NCBI RefSeq assembly: GCF_016906535.1
Contig: NC_057384.1
Span: 806,001-870,000, forward strand
DNA: 64,000 nucleotides
Direction: 5' to 3'
DNA from: Rhizoctonia solani
Taxonomy: Eukaryota > Basidiomycota > Agaricomycetes > Cantharellales > Ceratobasidiaceae
How positions within the stretch are numbered: the first letter of the stretch is position 1; each line of letters starts with the position of its first letter. The position numbers were made by a program, and so were the translations under genes. Positions 47,757 to 57,972 of this stretch are shown here, in pieces. The notes below the pieces were generated by a model. That model had not been told where the DNA came from, did not search any database, and saw nothing but the letters and a program-made list of their open reading frames with translations.

Positions 47757-47970
47757 CATAATAAGCGCTGAGATAATGTGATTGAAAAGTAAAGGATATA
47801 GAGTCTGTAAAAAATACTAAAAATATTAGAAAAATTGTGCAATTCCTATGGCATATGTTGCAAGGGTGTAACAGTGATCTTGAAGTACTTCTATGACTTT
47901 TGGGGTGTCTGCCTCACCCCTGCCCTGTTTAAATACAGCATATGGAGGATTTGTATCCATTTCCACAGCT

Positions 47971-48190
47971 CACTGTATAAGGTTAAAATACTGTGAATGA
48001 GAATGTGAATTTAAGTAAGAATTGAACTGAGATCAACACTAATATATGCTAACTTTAAATATCAATTCTCCCGTAATTTAATTGATGCTGTGGAAGAGAT
48101 ATTGACATTGTAGTTTCCAGGCCAAATTATACTGAAAAATAGTGTCTTTTACTGATATACAGATTTTCAAGATACTATCATGTCATAGTG
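47971..48190. mobile_element. MITE-J copy 2 (220 bp)
   Basis: It matches 29950-30169 over its full length, starting CACTGTATAAGG and ending TCATAGTG. It is non-coding. Confidence 0.65.
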
Positions 48191-48577
48191 ACTGTATGTA
48201 CAGGTCTTTTTCAATTAATTTCTATTTTAGAACCTCTTATATCTGGGTGCTTGAACTTTCATAACTTTAGAAACTAATTGCAGAATTGCACAATCATTGG
48301 CCTTATGGGAAGGACATAGCCATGGGGTCCTCCTTGGCTGTTGGCATGGAGTCATTCTGTATCCAACAGACCAATGATCAAGCAATTTAGAAATTCTAAA
48401 TTGTGCTCTTGCTTACAGGAGGTCACCCAATGAGTGGGTGGAATTACATAAGGACTTTAGAATATTTCAAACATTCTAAAGTTTAGTTTGAACTCATAGA
48501 CCACCTTGCATGCATTGTGCACTATGGGATTGTGTATGAAATTGCTTTGGAAACATAATTGGAAGGTGCAGAGGGGG
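48191..48577. other. Unassigned AT-rich stretch
   Basis: It contains small palindromes (AATTTAGAAATTCTAAATT at about 48388; ACTTTAGAATATTTC paired with ATTCTAAAGT near 48455-48485). No gene seen. Confidence 0.4.
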
Positions 48578-49178
48578 TGTTGTAGACACACTTATACCAA
48601 GGGAATTTATTCCCATTTTCTTGATTTTAAACAAAGGCAATTGGACAATATTTTCAATCACATGACATCAGTGCTTATATCATATGCTAAGCGCAGAGCC
48701 ACGCCCCCTTCTGTGCTTATTCAGCACACATAGCCACCTCCACCCATGACATCATCAATGACATGTCAGTGACACATATGCATGAGTAAAGCTGACTGCA
48801 GAGCAGGGTTCTCATTTCATATGGAATGCTTCTTTTCTCACATGCATGTATTTGTAATTAGAGTAGCCCTGTAATATATAAGGAGGCCAACCAACCATGG
48901 TAACACCCAGGTCAATTACCTCTTGTTGCATCCACTCAGTGTACAAGGGCCATATGGCCCAGTAAATACTTAGTTAGCTCACTAGAAAGTTCACACCACC
49001 TTAAGCAGCTTCCCTGCTGTACTTAGATAGCTTGCCACCGCCTTAGGCGGTCTTGTTGTTGTAGGATAGCTGTTTGTTGCCCTAGCTAGACCTGCTGTTG
49101 CCTTAAGCAACTTTCTCATACTTGTATCCTGCAGCCACAAGCGCCATCCCCTCAACATCCTAACAGACATCTAGGACA
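48578..49178 (+). repeat. Solo LTR-C (601 bp), TSD GGGGG
   Basis: It runs TGTTGTAGACAC...CATCTAGGACA with GGGGG immediately on both sides. Confidence 0.88.
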
Positions 49179-49188
49179 GGGGGTGCCT

Positions 49189-49819
49189 GTTATGGATATG
49201 ACATTTCTTCCATAATCTGTACTTATTTTATTAGTTACACAAGTAATCCTACAGTAAATGAAATGAGATAAAGATGCAAACTAAGGTTTTCAAGGTCCCT
49301 CTATCCTATTGCAACCTTCACAAAACCTATAAGCCTCAGGAATACCCTCAATATGCAATATCTTTTGCATATATGCTGTTTTCTCACTCATTTAAATATA
49401 TATAAATTCAGTTGAGTAGATAAGCAGTAACAAGTAATATTTCTCCTGTTTGTAGTATTTATTACTTGAGATTCTATCTTGTGGCTATAAAAGAGATATT
49501 CAGGGTCCCCCTATTGCATAGGCAAAGTGCTCTGGCACTTAATCAGCACTTAAGCGCCAACACACTAAATGGGCCTTTTCTCCATCACCCAAGCATCCCA
49601 CACTGCCAAATTGCTTGCGCTTAGGTGCGCCTGTTTGTGCGCTCTAGAACGCTGGGTCAAACTCCCAAAACGGACAACATTTGGCAGAGTTGTGCCCCAT
49701 TTACTGTAAGTACCCAATGCAGCAGTATCCTACGTTTGGGATTGTTTACTCCAAGGATGAAACACTAGTCCTTGGGACATCCAAGAACCCACACAGGTAA
49801 ATACTGCCTTGGGGCAAAT
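49189..49819 (+). repeat. LTR-D, 3'-truncated
   Basis: It matches the first ~630 bp of LTR-D and stops where the LTR-G at 49820 begins. The rest is not found on the far side of the LTR-G element. Confidence 0.85.
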
Positions 49820-50286
49820 TGTCACAACCCACTCCATTCTTTCCATGAGTCCTGACCTTGTCAAGCCTCCAACACACTCATGTTGCACACCAACATGACT
49901 GCAAGCACGCATATACTTGCACATATGCACTCAGAACCTCCAGGTTCTCACATATAAGAGACTCATGGTAAACATGGCTGGACTAAGTGATATTCTCTAA
50001 GTCTAGGTCACATGACCTCCCCCCCTCCAGTCCTTTATCAAATACTATACTAAACTACTATGGATTTGAGGTGGGGGGGGATGACATAATCTCTTCTATA
50101 ATAATATAATATTCAGACCTCACCCATGGGCTCCCTTAACATTGACCTGCAGCTAGGGGGGCAGGGGGAGTGCAATGTCCCCCAGCAACTTATATTATTA
50201 ATATATCACTATGCATCACATATACTATATATATCTTTGACAGTGGATATATATGGTAATAACCCCTCCAGATATAGGTTATGACA
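49820..50286 (+). repeat. 5' LTR-G (467 bp)
   Basis: It runs TGTCACAACCC...GGTTATGACA and aligns along its whole length with the 3' copy at 55399. Confidence 0.88.
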
Positions 50287-51444
50287 TTGAAAACAAGCTG
50301 CTTACCTATACCCAGTATATATATACATATATATGTGTATATGTATTGCCTATAGGGGATGTAGGGATGACTAATGCCCCTACATCAATGATGCACAACA
50401 TATTGTCCCAACAACACAACTTCAGATTACCATTTATGGTAACCCACCTTCCTAATTAGGAAAGAGACATAACATGAAGAAGACTTTCAAGACAATTAGA
50501 GACTAAGCAACCTAGACTTACCAAAAATGGCAATCCCCTTTCCAAATTAGGAAAGAAGATGAAATGGATGGATGACTAAGCTTAGTCAGCTGAACTTTGA
50601 TGAATCAGCAGACAAATCACATGATCAACTCATTGATGACAAATCAACTATGACCAAGCATTATGACAAGTGCTTAGTCAGCAAGTATTCAACTCAGCCA
50701 CAAGTCACATGACTGTGGTTATGGATGATTAGTCACCAAGTACTACCTGCACTGCCACAATCACATGATGATGGCTGTGCTCAATCTCTGGGTAAAACCA
50801 GGCTGCATTGGGGAATAAGACTACCATATAAGGAAATTGGATGAGTCATACTTATATTGTGGCTCTGCATGCCAAGAGTATGAGTCATACTTAAGCGGTG
50901 TTCCACATGATCATGTGCTAAAAATAGAACCAACTCCGCCAAGGCCTCACCTCACTGGTGTATTTCTTGGCAACTGATTGGCTAATCAAGCACTGCCACA
51001 TGGTTTGTTGATTCATACTGCTTCTTGAGGCTGTGTTATGGGTCCAAGAGGCTGTGCTCCTATTTGAAATATGTATATAGACCCAAGTGAAGCCCAGGTA
51101 TACATAGGGGCAGAACAAGCTGCTTAGAAAGCCAGCTTGTTTTCCCTGGTCTTACAACCTATACACCTCAAAAAGGGCAACTGCGTGATTTATTTGAAAT
51201 TCAACTATCAACAACTGTCAACAAAGGATCTCCACTGATCCTTCTATCTGATTTGTGATAAGAAGTACTGTCAGAGTCTTCTCATCACTAGGACCCTAGG
51301 TGTCCACTGCTTTACTTGCAAATAGCTAAAGACTTCCTTAGTGGGTTGCACTATTTTGCCTTTTACTAACTAAGATAGGTATATCTTGGAACTTGCAATT
51401 AATAGAGACTATTGTAGTGCTCTATCTGGCCTTCTTGCAACAAC
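50287..51444. other. Leader of the LTR-G element
   Basis: No ORF of note. It holds a 9-bp stem-loop (50358-50386), and the segment ACAAGCTGCTTA just after the LTR (50294-50304 region) is repeated at 51116-51127, where it forms the left half of another hairpin (AACAAGCTG with CAGCTTGTT). Confidence 0.5.
50358..50386 (+). other. Stem-loop, candidate Rep recognition site
   Basis: A perfect 9-bp stem (GATGTAGGG with CCCTACATC) carries an 11-nt loop (ATGACTAATGC). The size is like CRESS-virus origins, but the loop is not the canonical TAATATTAC-type nonamer. Confidence 0.3.
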
Positions 51445-53113
51445 ATGGGATTCCACAAGATGCAACCTAGGCATGTATTTGGGACTTTGCCCCAATTGGA
51501 TAACTCTGAACATGATCATGTCATGGAGCTGACATCTCCTATGCAAGGCATGGAACAGGGACATCAGGAAGGAGTAGGAATTACCCCTTCTGAACAGGCT
51601 GACCAACCAGATATGGAACCATTTCAACTTGCTACTGCTAGGATCCTAGACCCTAGGCATGAGAATCCAGGGAATAACACACCCTTGGAGGACCCTGTTG
51701 CTAGGGAAAAGGAAACCCCTTTGGTAGATGAGGCAACCAGGAATAAGACAGTGAAGGATTTATTGAAGACTTCTTTGCCAAATTCCCTGAGGAGACTCAA
51801 CCACCAAAAACTGAGGCAAACAAGAAATGGATTCCTAATGACCACCTTACAAGTACCCAAAAGGTCTATGGATTCTTAATGGAACTAGTAATGGGAGTCA
51901 AAAGGTTGGAGAAACATATTGACAACCATCTAAAGATGGAACAGGAAATGCTGGATCATGGTATTTCTCAGGAAGTAATTGACCAATTGGATAAAGTACT
52001 TCCCTTGTCTGCCCTCTGGGAGGCCAAGAACAACAGTGAATCCAATTCCAACAAATCAGGATCTACTGAAATCCAATGTGAGGTGTGTGGGAGAACTAAC
52101 CACTCTACTGAAGAACATAGGAAATCACATGATCCTAGGGCAAAGGGCAATAAAGGGTCTGATAAGAGGAAAGATAAGGGTCCTGGCAACCCAGGGTATA
52201 AAGGAAGGCATCCCATGCCTGGGAAGTCATCACAAACCACCACTGGCACCACTACCTTCTTATCCTTTCCCATTACTGAGACATCATGCCTGCCATCAGA
52301 ACAGAGACCAGGATCTCCAAGGCAACTGGGGATGCCACCTCTTACCACCTTGACAGATCCAGTGAGCACAGGACCAAGTTCCCTTGGTCCCAGGACAACC
52401 TGGATCAATGGGCACCCCCAGATCCATCCATGGGCTGGGACATGGGGAATGATCAACCCCCTATCACCAACATCTATGACTGGCATAAGGTCATCACAAG
52501 ATGTGACTCCTTCCAACAATCCAAGGCTTATGCCAAACTACTTGATCCCTCAGCAACCCTTGATTACATACCAATGGGCCAGCAATGGAAGTGCTACTGG
52601 ATTGGAAGAACCCTGCACTGTCCAATCAGGGGATATCTCCACTGGGTTGGCAGTGAGCCACCAAAACAACCCAAACTAATGCAAAGCACCAAGTTCTTTG
52701 TGTGTAGAGGTAATGTGGGTGCCTCTGTGGAGGATGTAGTGAGGGCCCCAGTGCTAAAGCACACAAGGAAGTTGGCAGAGTGGCATCTAGACATTGAGGA
52801 AATTGATCCTGAATGGTGGATACCAATCTCAACAGTAAGGGAATGGCTGGCTGCAGAAATTGAAAACTGGAAAAACAAATTACCATCAGGCTTAGGTGGC
52901 TATGTAGACAACCTCACCCTTGAAGATGTCTATTACATGATCCTGGAATGCAAAATGAGCATAGAGGATCTACATGACTGGCTCAAACAATGGGCCATGC
53001 AAGCAGCTCAGAATGACCTGAGCAGAAGTATATCCAACTTAGCAATCCATGAACTAAGTGATGAAGGAGGACATGAATCTGACCTTGAAAGTAACAAGGC
53101 CATGAACAAATAG
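51445..53113 (+). CDS. Gag-like protein with CCHH zinc-knuckle motif, in three frames
   Basis: Starts at the ATG 51445. A polar N-terminal part is followed by a helical region (ELVMGVKRLEKHIDNHLKME), then a knuckle with spacing C-X2-C-X4-H-X4-H (CEVCGRTNHSTEEH, about 52075-52117) where retroviral knuckles have a final Cys, then a basic Gly/Lys/Pro-rich stretch and an acidic, Trp-rich C-terminal domain (DPEWWIPISTVREWLAAEI) ending at 53113. The frame changes twice. Near 51756 a GGATTTA heptamer in slippery phase would allow a -1 shift. At 52196-52299 a GTATAA...CAG intron restores the frame. No database family recognised; nucleic-acid binding is inferred from the knuckle. Confidence 0.55.
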
Positions 53114-53275
53114 AATCCCTTGGATTATGCTGATGGAATGTGATGAAATATGTTTACATCCTTCTCTTCTTCCTTTTCTTCCAATTTTTGCTTCTTCTTA
53201 GTAACCATCTGTCTTATCTGATCTTTTAAGAATCATTTTATCTCTAAGTGCCAAATGGAGGAAAGGAAAAGACAC

Positions 53276-53281
53276 TTTTAT
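53276..53281 (-). promoter_or_regulatory. AATAAA polyadenylation-type signal for the Rep gene
   Basis: The minus strand reads CTTAATAAAAG about 55 nt after the Rep stop codon. Confidence 0.45.
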
Positions 53282-53336
53282 TAAGACAGAAGCCAGAACA
53301 GACAAGACAAGGAAAGACAGAACAAAGAGGAACTAT

Positions 53337-55004
53337 CTAATACAACTTATCACCAATATACACAAAGGTACAATTGGTGTCAATCCAACTCTTGCCATCA
53401 ACTGTGGCATAACTACAATCAGCAAATACAGAAGGCTTGGAATTGGAACAAATAACAGTAGAGCACCCCCATTGGCAATGGCGCTCTGACCTGTAACTAG
53501 TGCAGAAGTTAAAATCTTCCTGCACCCACATATTCAGAGGAACCTTGGACCAATCCATATCATCCAGCACTGCATACTGAACCATAGGATGGCCACTAAA
53601 CTCATCAAAGTTGAGGTTCTGCCTGAACCTAATGTGGTGACCCCAAGAACAAGCAAGGGCTGACTTCCCTGTCTCTGAGAAACCCCACAGAATAAGGATG
53701 TTACCATGATCAGATTCAGGGTCATGCTCCAATATATTGGAGGTAACCCACTCCTGAACACCAGGTGGCAAATTGACTGTAGCCCTGGTAACAACATGTC
53801 AATACTCCCTCCTACCATAGAAAAGAAGGATACTTACTTCTTAAGGGCCTTGGGTTCACATACTCCTTGAGGAAGGGCGCCCTTATCCCTGTAGAAGTAA
53901 CCAGTAAAGGCCTTGAGGTTGTTATACCCTATGGCCATATTGCAAGGTTGATGCTCCTTTAAGCAACCAAAGAAACCTTCTGCATCCTCTGCCTCCATTG
54001 CATAGGCAAAGTCTTCATTGCGCTGTAAAAAGGAAGACCACTAGCAATTAAATTCACTTCATATCTTGGAACTTACATTGGTCTTGGCCTTCAACCCTGC
54101 AGGGCACTGACCCAATAGGAGTTCTTCTGTAAGGGTTCCATATTGTGCCTCCTTTTTGAGGTACTCATAAGCTGATAGAGGGGCAAACATCCCCTTATCA
54201 TCTCTAAATAAACAAAGGCGCTCATGGGGGCATACTCCTTTATACTTCCACAGGTTCAGGGCCTCTGATGAGATGAGGGTCCTGGCCCAAACTATGACAT
54301 GGCAATGCCAATCAGGCTGCCATTCACCTTCCCTCAGGTCATGGGACTCAGTGACTCCCATGACACACTCCAAGAGGGAATTACCCCAACTCCTCAGAGT
54401 AAGAAGATGATCTACAAGACTGGGATAAACTTCAGTAAAAGTAAAAACATCCTTGATATAACTACTTACTCTTTTATAACCTCATGACAAGAGGTTTCCC
54501 TTGTCTCTTCACTCTTGACATAACAAGCATAAGTGAGAAGATAACACTTCCCCTTACAACAGAAGTGCCTTCCTTCTTGGGGAAGAACCCCAATGTCCTC
54601 CTCCCCTTCAGGGGCTGCAGGAACAGTAGATCCCCTTGACTCCAATGGAGCCATGGATGGGACAATGGAGTTTCCTCCATCTTTCTGAGCCTTCCCTGTT
54701 GCTGGATGCTGCTAACCAATGCCTGGACAAGGGGGGAAGCACACAGGATATCTGTGACTATACAGTTATCTTTTAGTAAAAGGATCTTTTGCTACCAAAC
54801 AAGACCACTTACTCCTTCTTCTTGTGAGTCCAGATCCAACCTTCTTTTGAGAGCCCTGGGAGTGAGCTGTGACAGAGGCAGCTCTTGACTCTGCCACACA
54901 GTAGATGCAATCTGGGAGACATAGGGGGTGGCATCCAACAGCCCTGAAGGCTGTGAATCCAAGACTGTGGAGGGAGTGGCACTGGCAGTTGGGTGTTGAG
55001 ACAT
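53337..55004 (-). CDS. CRESS-type Rep: HUH endonuclease plus SF3 helicase, five exons, apparently intact
   Basis: Predicted exons (minus): 55004-54813, 54711-54470, 54419-54077, 54022-53838, 53784-53337; introns 50-101 nt, all GT-AG with GTAAGT donors, and phases agree. Total 1410 nt, about 469 residues, no internal stop. Rep proteins nick and rejoin single-stranded DNA and drive rolling-circle replication. Visible motifs: I (YLLTYA, exon 2), II with the HUH histidines (WHCHVIVW, exon 3), III with the nicking Tyr and Lys (EYLKKE, exon 3), Walker A (GFSETGKSA), Walker B (AVLDDMDW) and motif C with Asn (VICSNSK), all in exon 5. It is longer than typical viral Rep (~300-360 aa), with about 110 extra N-terminal residues before motif I. 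The closest look is to geminivirus/genomovirus-like Rep. It is antisense to the gag-like gene. Confidence 0.85.
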
Positions 55005-55039
55005 GGCAATGACTTATCCCACCTCCCACTGCCCTCTTC

Positions 55040-55045
55040 TTTATA
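55040..55045 (-). promoter_or_regulatory. TATA box of the Rep gene
   Basis: The minus strand reads GGTATAAAGAAG, about 36 nt upstream of the exon 1 ATG at 55004. Confidence 0.5.
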
Positions 55046-55381
55046 CCATGGGGGTCAAGAAGACTGAGTCAGAGGAAAATGACTTGCTCTACCTATTTCT
55101 CTGAATAATAAAATGGCACCATGCAGTAACCAAGCAACCATGAAATATGTTGCTAACCAGGAACTTCCAGAAGACTTGAGAAGCTACCTTACAAGACAGT
55201 AGTGTGGGAACTTTCCCACAGGAAGAAAACAACATTCCAACAAGGATCACATGACCCAGAACAGGTCAGGTGACCTCAAAACAACTCATTATACAATCTT
55301 ACCTAGGAGGACTTGACACCTAATAAGATATCTATCCAGACATCATTTCTAATGGAACAAGTTCATGTCCCCTAAACTATG

Positions 55382-55398
55382 TGCAAAAGGGGGGGCAA
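55382..55398 (+). other. Polypurine tract of the LTR-G element
   Basis: GCAAAAGGGGGGGCAA abuts the right LTR-G, matching the tracts before LTR-A and LTR-F. Confidence 0.8.
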
Positions 55399-55863
55399 TG
55401 TCATGACCCTTTCCATTCTTTCCATGAGTCCTGACCTTGTCAAGCCTCCAACACACTCATGTTGCACACCAACATGACTGCAAGCACGCATATACTCGCA
55501 CATATGCACTCAGAACCTCCAGGTTCCTACATATAAGAGACTTATGGTTGGCATGGTTGGACTAAGTGATATTCTCTAAGTCTAGGTCACATGACCTCCC
55601 CCCCTCCAGTCCTTTATCATATACTATACTAAACTACTACAGATTTGAGGTGGGGGGGATGACATAATCTCTTCTATAATAATATAATATTCAGACCTTG
55701 CCTGCAGGCTCCATTAACATTGGCACACAGCTAGGGGGGTGGGGGAGTGCAATGTCCCCCAGCAACTTATATTATGAATATATCACTGTGCATCATATAT
55801 ACTATATCTATCTTTGACAGTGGATATGTATGGTAATAACCCCTCCAGATATGGGTTATGACA
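55399..55863 (+). repeat. 3' LTR-G (465 bp)
   Basis: It runs TGTCATGACCC...GGGTTATGACA and aligns end to end with 49820-50286. Confidence 0.88.
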
Positions 55864-56408
55864 GGCTAGCACTTGTTACCTCTCTGGACTCTCTCTTTGT
55901 TTGCTCACATTCTTTGTCAGTCCCTTGAATCCAAGCACCCAACTTCAGCAGGACTTTGATCTTCTGTGCCCTGCCAGTTCCAAGTTTAGGGAATACACTG
56001 TTGGTTAACAGAAAGAAGCCATTTGGTGTATTGTCCCTCAAGCAAGCAAGCAACAGTGCAACTTGCTCTGGCTTCATTTGTGTTGGTTTGCTTGATGGGT
56101 CAGCTGTCCTAAGCTTTGAAAAAGCCCAAGGCCAAGAGGTAATTGAAGGTTGCCACATCTATGCCTAGAACATGAATAAATGCACAGCCCTTGCAGCTGG
56201 TGTAAATAGATTGCCATCCCAAAATAAGTCTGGGACTAGGTAGTAGCTCTGGCTGTGTAAGATAATGCTTAGGCCTTTGGCAGGGACAATTCTTGGACCT
56301 CAGTAGATAAAGACATATCAATTCAAAGAGGATCAAGTCCTCATTGTTGTTGTCCATCAACATGTCAAGGACTAAATTGTCCAAGTCCAAGTCCAAGTCC
56401 AAGTCCAA
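55864..56408 (-). pseudogene. PIF/Harbinger-like transposase N-terminal fragment
   Basis: The minus strand from 56408 starts with a DLDLDL tract encoded by a hexamer repeat, then YTSCKGCAFIHVLGIDVATF, which resembles the N-terminal region of fungal Harbinger (DDE_Tnp_4) transposases. The frame breaks near 56110 and the catalytic domain is absent, truncated at LTR-G. Confidence 0.5.
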
Positions 56409-56410
56409 GT
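56378..56410. repeat. AAGTCC hexamer repeat (about 5 units)
   Basis: Consecutive copies of CAAGTC/AAGTCC are read directly, encoding alternating Asp-Leu on the minus strand. Confidence 0.9.
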
Positions 56411-56549
56411 CTCAGTCCTGTGCATGATACCAATAATTTAACTGATACATAAAGTTGGCAAGCCAAAGGTAGAAGTGTTATGCAGTCACATGTCATATTT
56501 TATACAATCCCAAGCACACACTCCAGGCAGGAAGGAATACAAATTTATT

Positions 56550-57495
56550 CACACAATCATTTCTAGAAAAGGTCTATTAAGCAACATGACCATGGCTTAC
56601 AGAAAGCAACTTTAGAATGGTCCAGTGCTGGTCCAAGCTAGCACAGCCTCCCATCCTTGGCCCAAATCTGTCCCATCCCAACAGACCAATTTAAAACATG
56701 CCAACTGTTCTAAATTTCTTACCAAATTCCACCCAGTACTGTTACAACCCTTTAACATATACCATTAGAATTGCATGTTTTTCTGATATTTTTACTATTT
56801 TTTCCGAACTGTTTGTCTTATGTTTTTCGATCACGTGATCTCGGCGCTTATTATGCCGAGATGCCGCGCCGATATGCCGTGCCAAGGGCGCTTAGGAGAA
56901 ATCCATGCTTCTGCGCAGCCCACAGTATGCTTCTCTTTTCATATAGACTCTTCCTTTCTCACACGCATTGACCATGTACATACTTCTCTTTTGTCTATAT
57001 AAACAGCAGGAAAATTGCTTGGAGACCCCAAGTCAATTTTACCTTGTCTCATATCCATTGAGGAGGATCAGTCAGCCAGCTAAGTAGCCGGCCCCCCAGT
57101 AGTTAGAATGCACTCACCCCTTACTTGACCTACCACACCTCCAGGCCTAAGGCCCCCTTGCATTAGAACACAGTAGAAGTCCGCCTTACAGCGGCATTAG
57201 TTAGCCTTAGATTAGTAGTTAGTTTTACCTTGTTTGTAGTAGTACGGCCGTAAGCGCCCAACCCACTAGCAAGTACCCACATTACCGTGGTGTACAACAA
57301 GTACTGGGTATGTTTCTATAGGGATTTCTTCTAAATATGATGTCCTAAATTGGTCTGTTGGGACAGGACAGACTTGGCCTGCATGGCAGAGGCTGTGCTA
57401 GTGCTTGGACCTCATATATTGCCTTTCCATAAGGAACGGTCCATGTAAAATAGACTTTATTTCTAAAATCATAATTGAAATATTGATTCTATGTG
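56550..57495. mobile_element. Palindromic MITE split at its centre by LTR-F
   Basis: Sequence left of LTR-F (about 56550-56739) is the imperfect reverse complement of that on the right (57300-57495), including CCAACAGACCAATTT and its mirror. With LTR-F removed the centre is CCCAGTACTGGG. No ORF. Confidence 0.7.
56740..57299 (+). repeat. Solo LTR-F (560 bp), TSD AGTAC
   Basis: It runs TGTTACAACCC...GTACAACA with AGTAC on both sides. The target is the exact centre of a palindrome. This copy retains many CpG sites, so it is probably young. Confidence 0.94.
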
Positions 57496-57787
57496 TGAGA
57501 CCTAATACAAGCACCTCTTGGGCCATTGAAGTTGTATATATATGTAGTACATCCACCTTGCTTGGTGCAGAAGTCAAGGGCAGCTTAGATGGAGTAGAGG
57601 CACAAGCTTTGCCTTTCCAGCCACAAGTTGTGTTAGAGATAGACAAAGGATTTGTGCTAGACATTGCAGCTAAGTGTACATGATATTTGGTTGGAGACAG
57701 CTGCAATAGGGGCGCTTGCTATCTGTTGACAATGGCCCCTATCCTGTGTCTTAGACAATAAATAATGATTACTTGATGAATATATGC
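57496..57787. other. Unassigned stretch before the TRIM
   Basis: No gene or repeat recognised. Ends in the TATGC target site of the TRIM. Confidence 0.4.
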
Positions 57788-57891
57788 TGTCCTGGACACG
57801 GTCACATGACCAGTACAAGTGGTTGCATGCTGGCCCAAGCCCAAATTTGGGGGGTAGCAGGTGTAATCATGGGTTGTCAGCAGAGGAATAA

Positions 57892-57941
57892 TAGGGCTCT
57901 ATGGCTTAGTGGTCAAGCTGGTTCAATTCCGGCTAGTTCTA
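57892..57941 (+). ncRNA. tRNA-like segment in the TRIM LTR, lacking an anticodon arm
   Basis: Acceptor stem TAGGGCT (57892-57898) pairs with AGTTCTA (57935-57941) over 7 bp with two G-T pairs. The D-arm GCTT/AAGC (57904-57918) contains an A box (TGGCTTAGTGG). The T-arm GCTGG/CCGGC with loop TTCAATT (57917-57933) contains a B box (GGTTCAATTCC). D- and T-arms overlap by two bases and no anticodon or variable arm exists. The same segment recurs in every TRIM LTR, so it is not an ordinary tRNA gene. Confidence 0.75.
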
Positions 57942-57962
57942 TTTTCCTCTGTTTATGACACT

Positions 57963-57972
57963 TGGTAGAACT
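57963..57972 (+). other. TRIM primer-binding site
   Basis: TGGTAGAACT is the exact complement of AGTTCTA plus CCA, the 3' acceptor strand of the LTR's own tRNA-like segment with a CCA end. Confidence 0.8.

Larger units (their letters stand above)
36452..47873 (-). repeat. Old LTR-F, reverse, split into three pieces, TSD GTAAT/GTGAT
   Basis: Pieces at 36452-36897, 38676-38682 and 47757-47873 join into one reverse LTR-F (TGTTGTATACCAACTG...GGGTGTAACA). LTR-I and then the full Gypsy-F element lie inside it. Confidence 0.8.
49820..55863 (+). mobile_element. LTR-G-bounded element without pol, carrying gag-like and Rep genes
   Basis: Two direct LTR-G copies (49820-50286 and 55399-55863) enclose 5.1 kb. 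A purine tract precedes the right LTR, setting the element sense as plus. Inside are a plus-strand gag-like gene and a minus-strand Rep gene; no protease, RT or integrase is seen. Outer flanks (CAAAT and GGCTA) are not a TSD, so it may be an old element with a rearranged edge, or two LTRs bracketing foreign DNA. Confidence 0.65.

Noticed and set aside
51968..52519. 183-residue minus-strand ORF opposite the gag-like gene
   Set aside because: A shadow of the plus-strand frame, which carries the zinc-knuckle motif.
57892..57941. A functional tRNA gene
   Set aside because: No anticodon or variable arm, D- and T-arms overlap, and the segment recurs in every TRIM LTR.
57788..57960. A tRNA-derived SINE
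   Set aside because: The tRNA-like part is near the 3' end, termini are TG...CA, TSDs are 5 bp, and one copy has PBS, purine tract and two LTRs.
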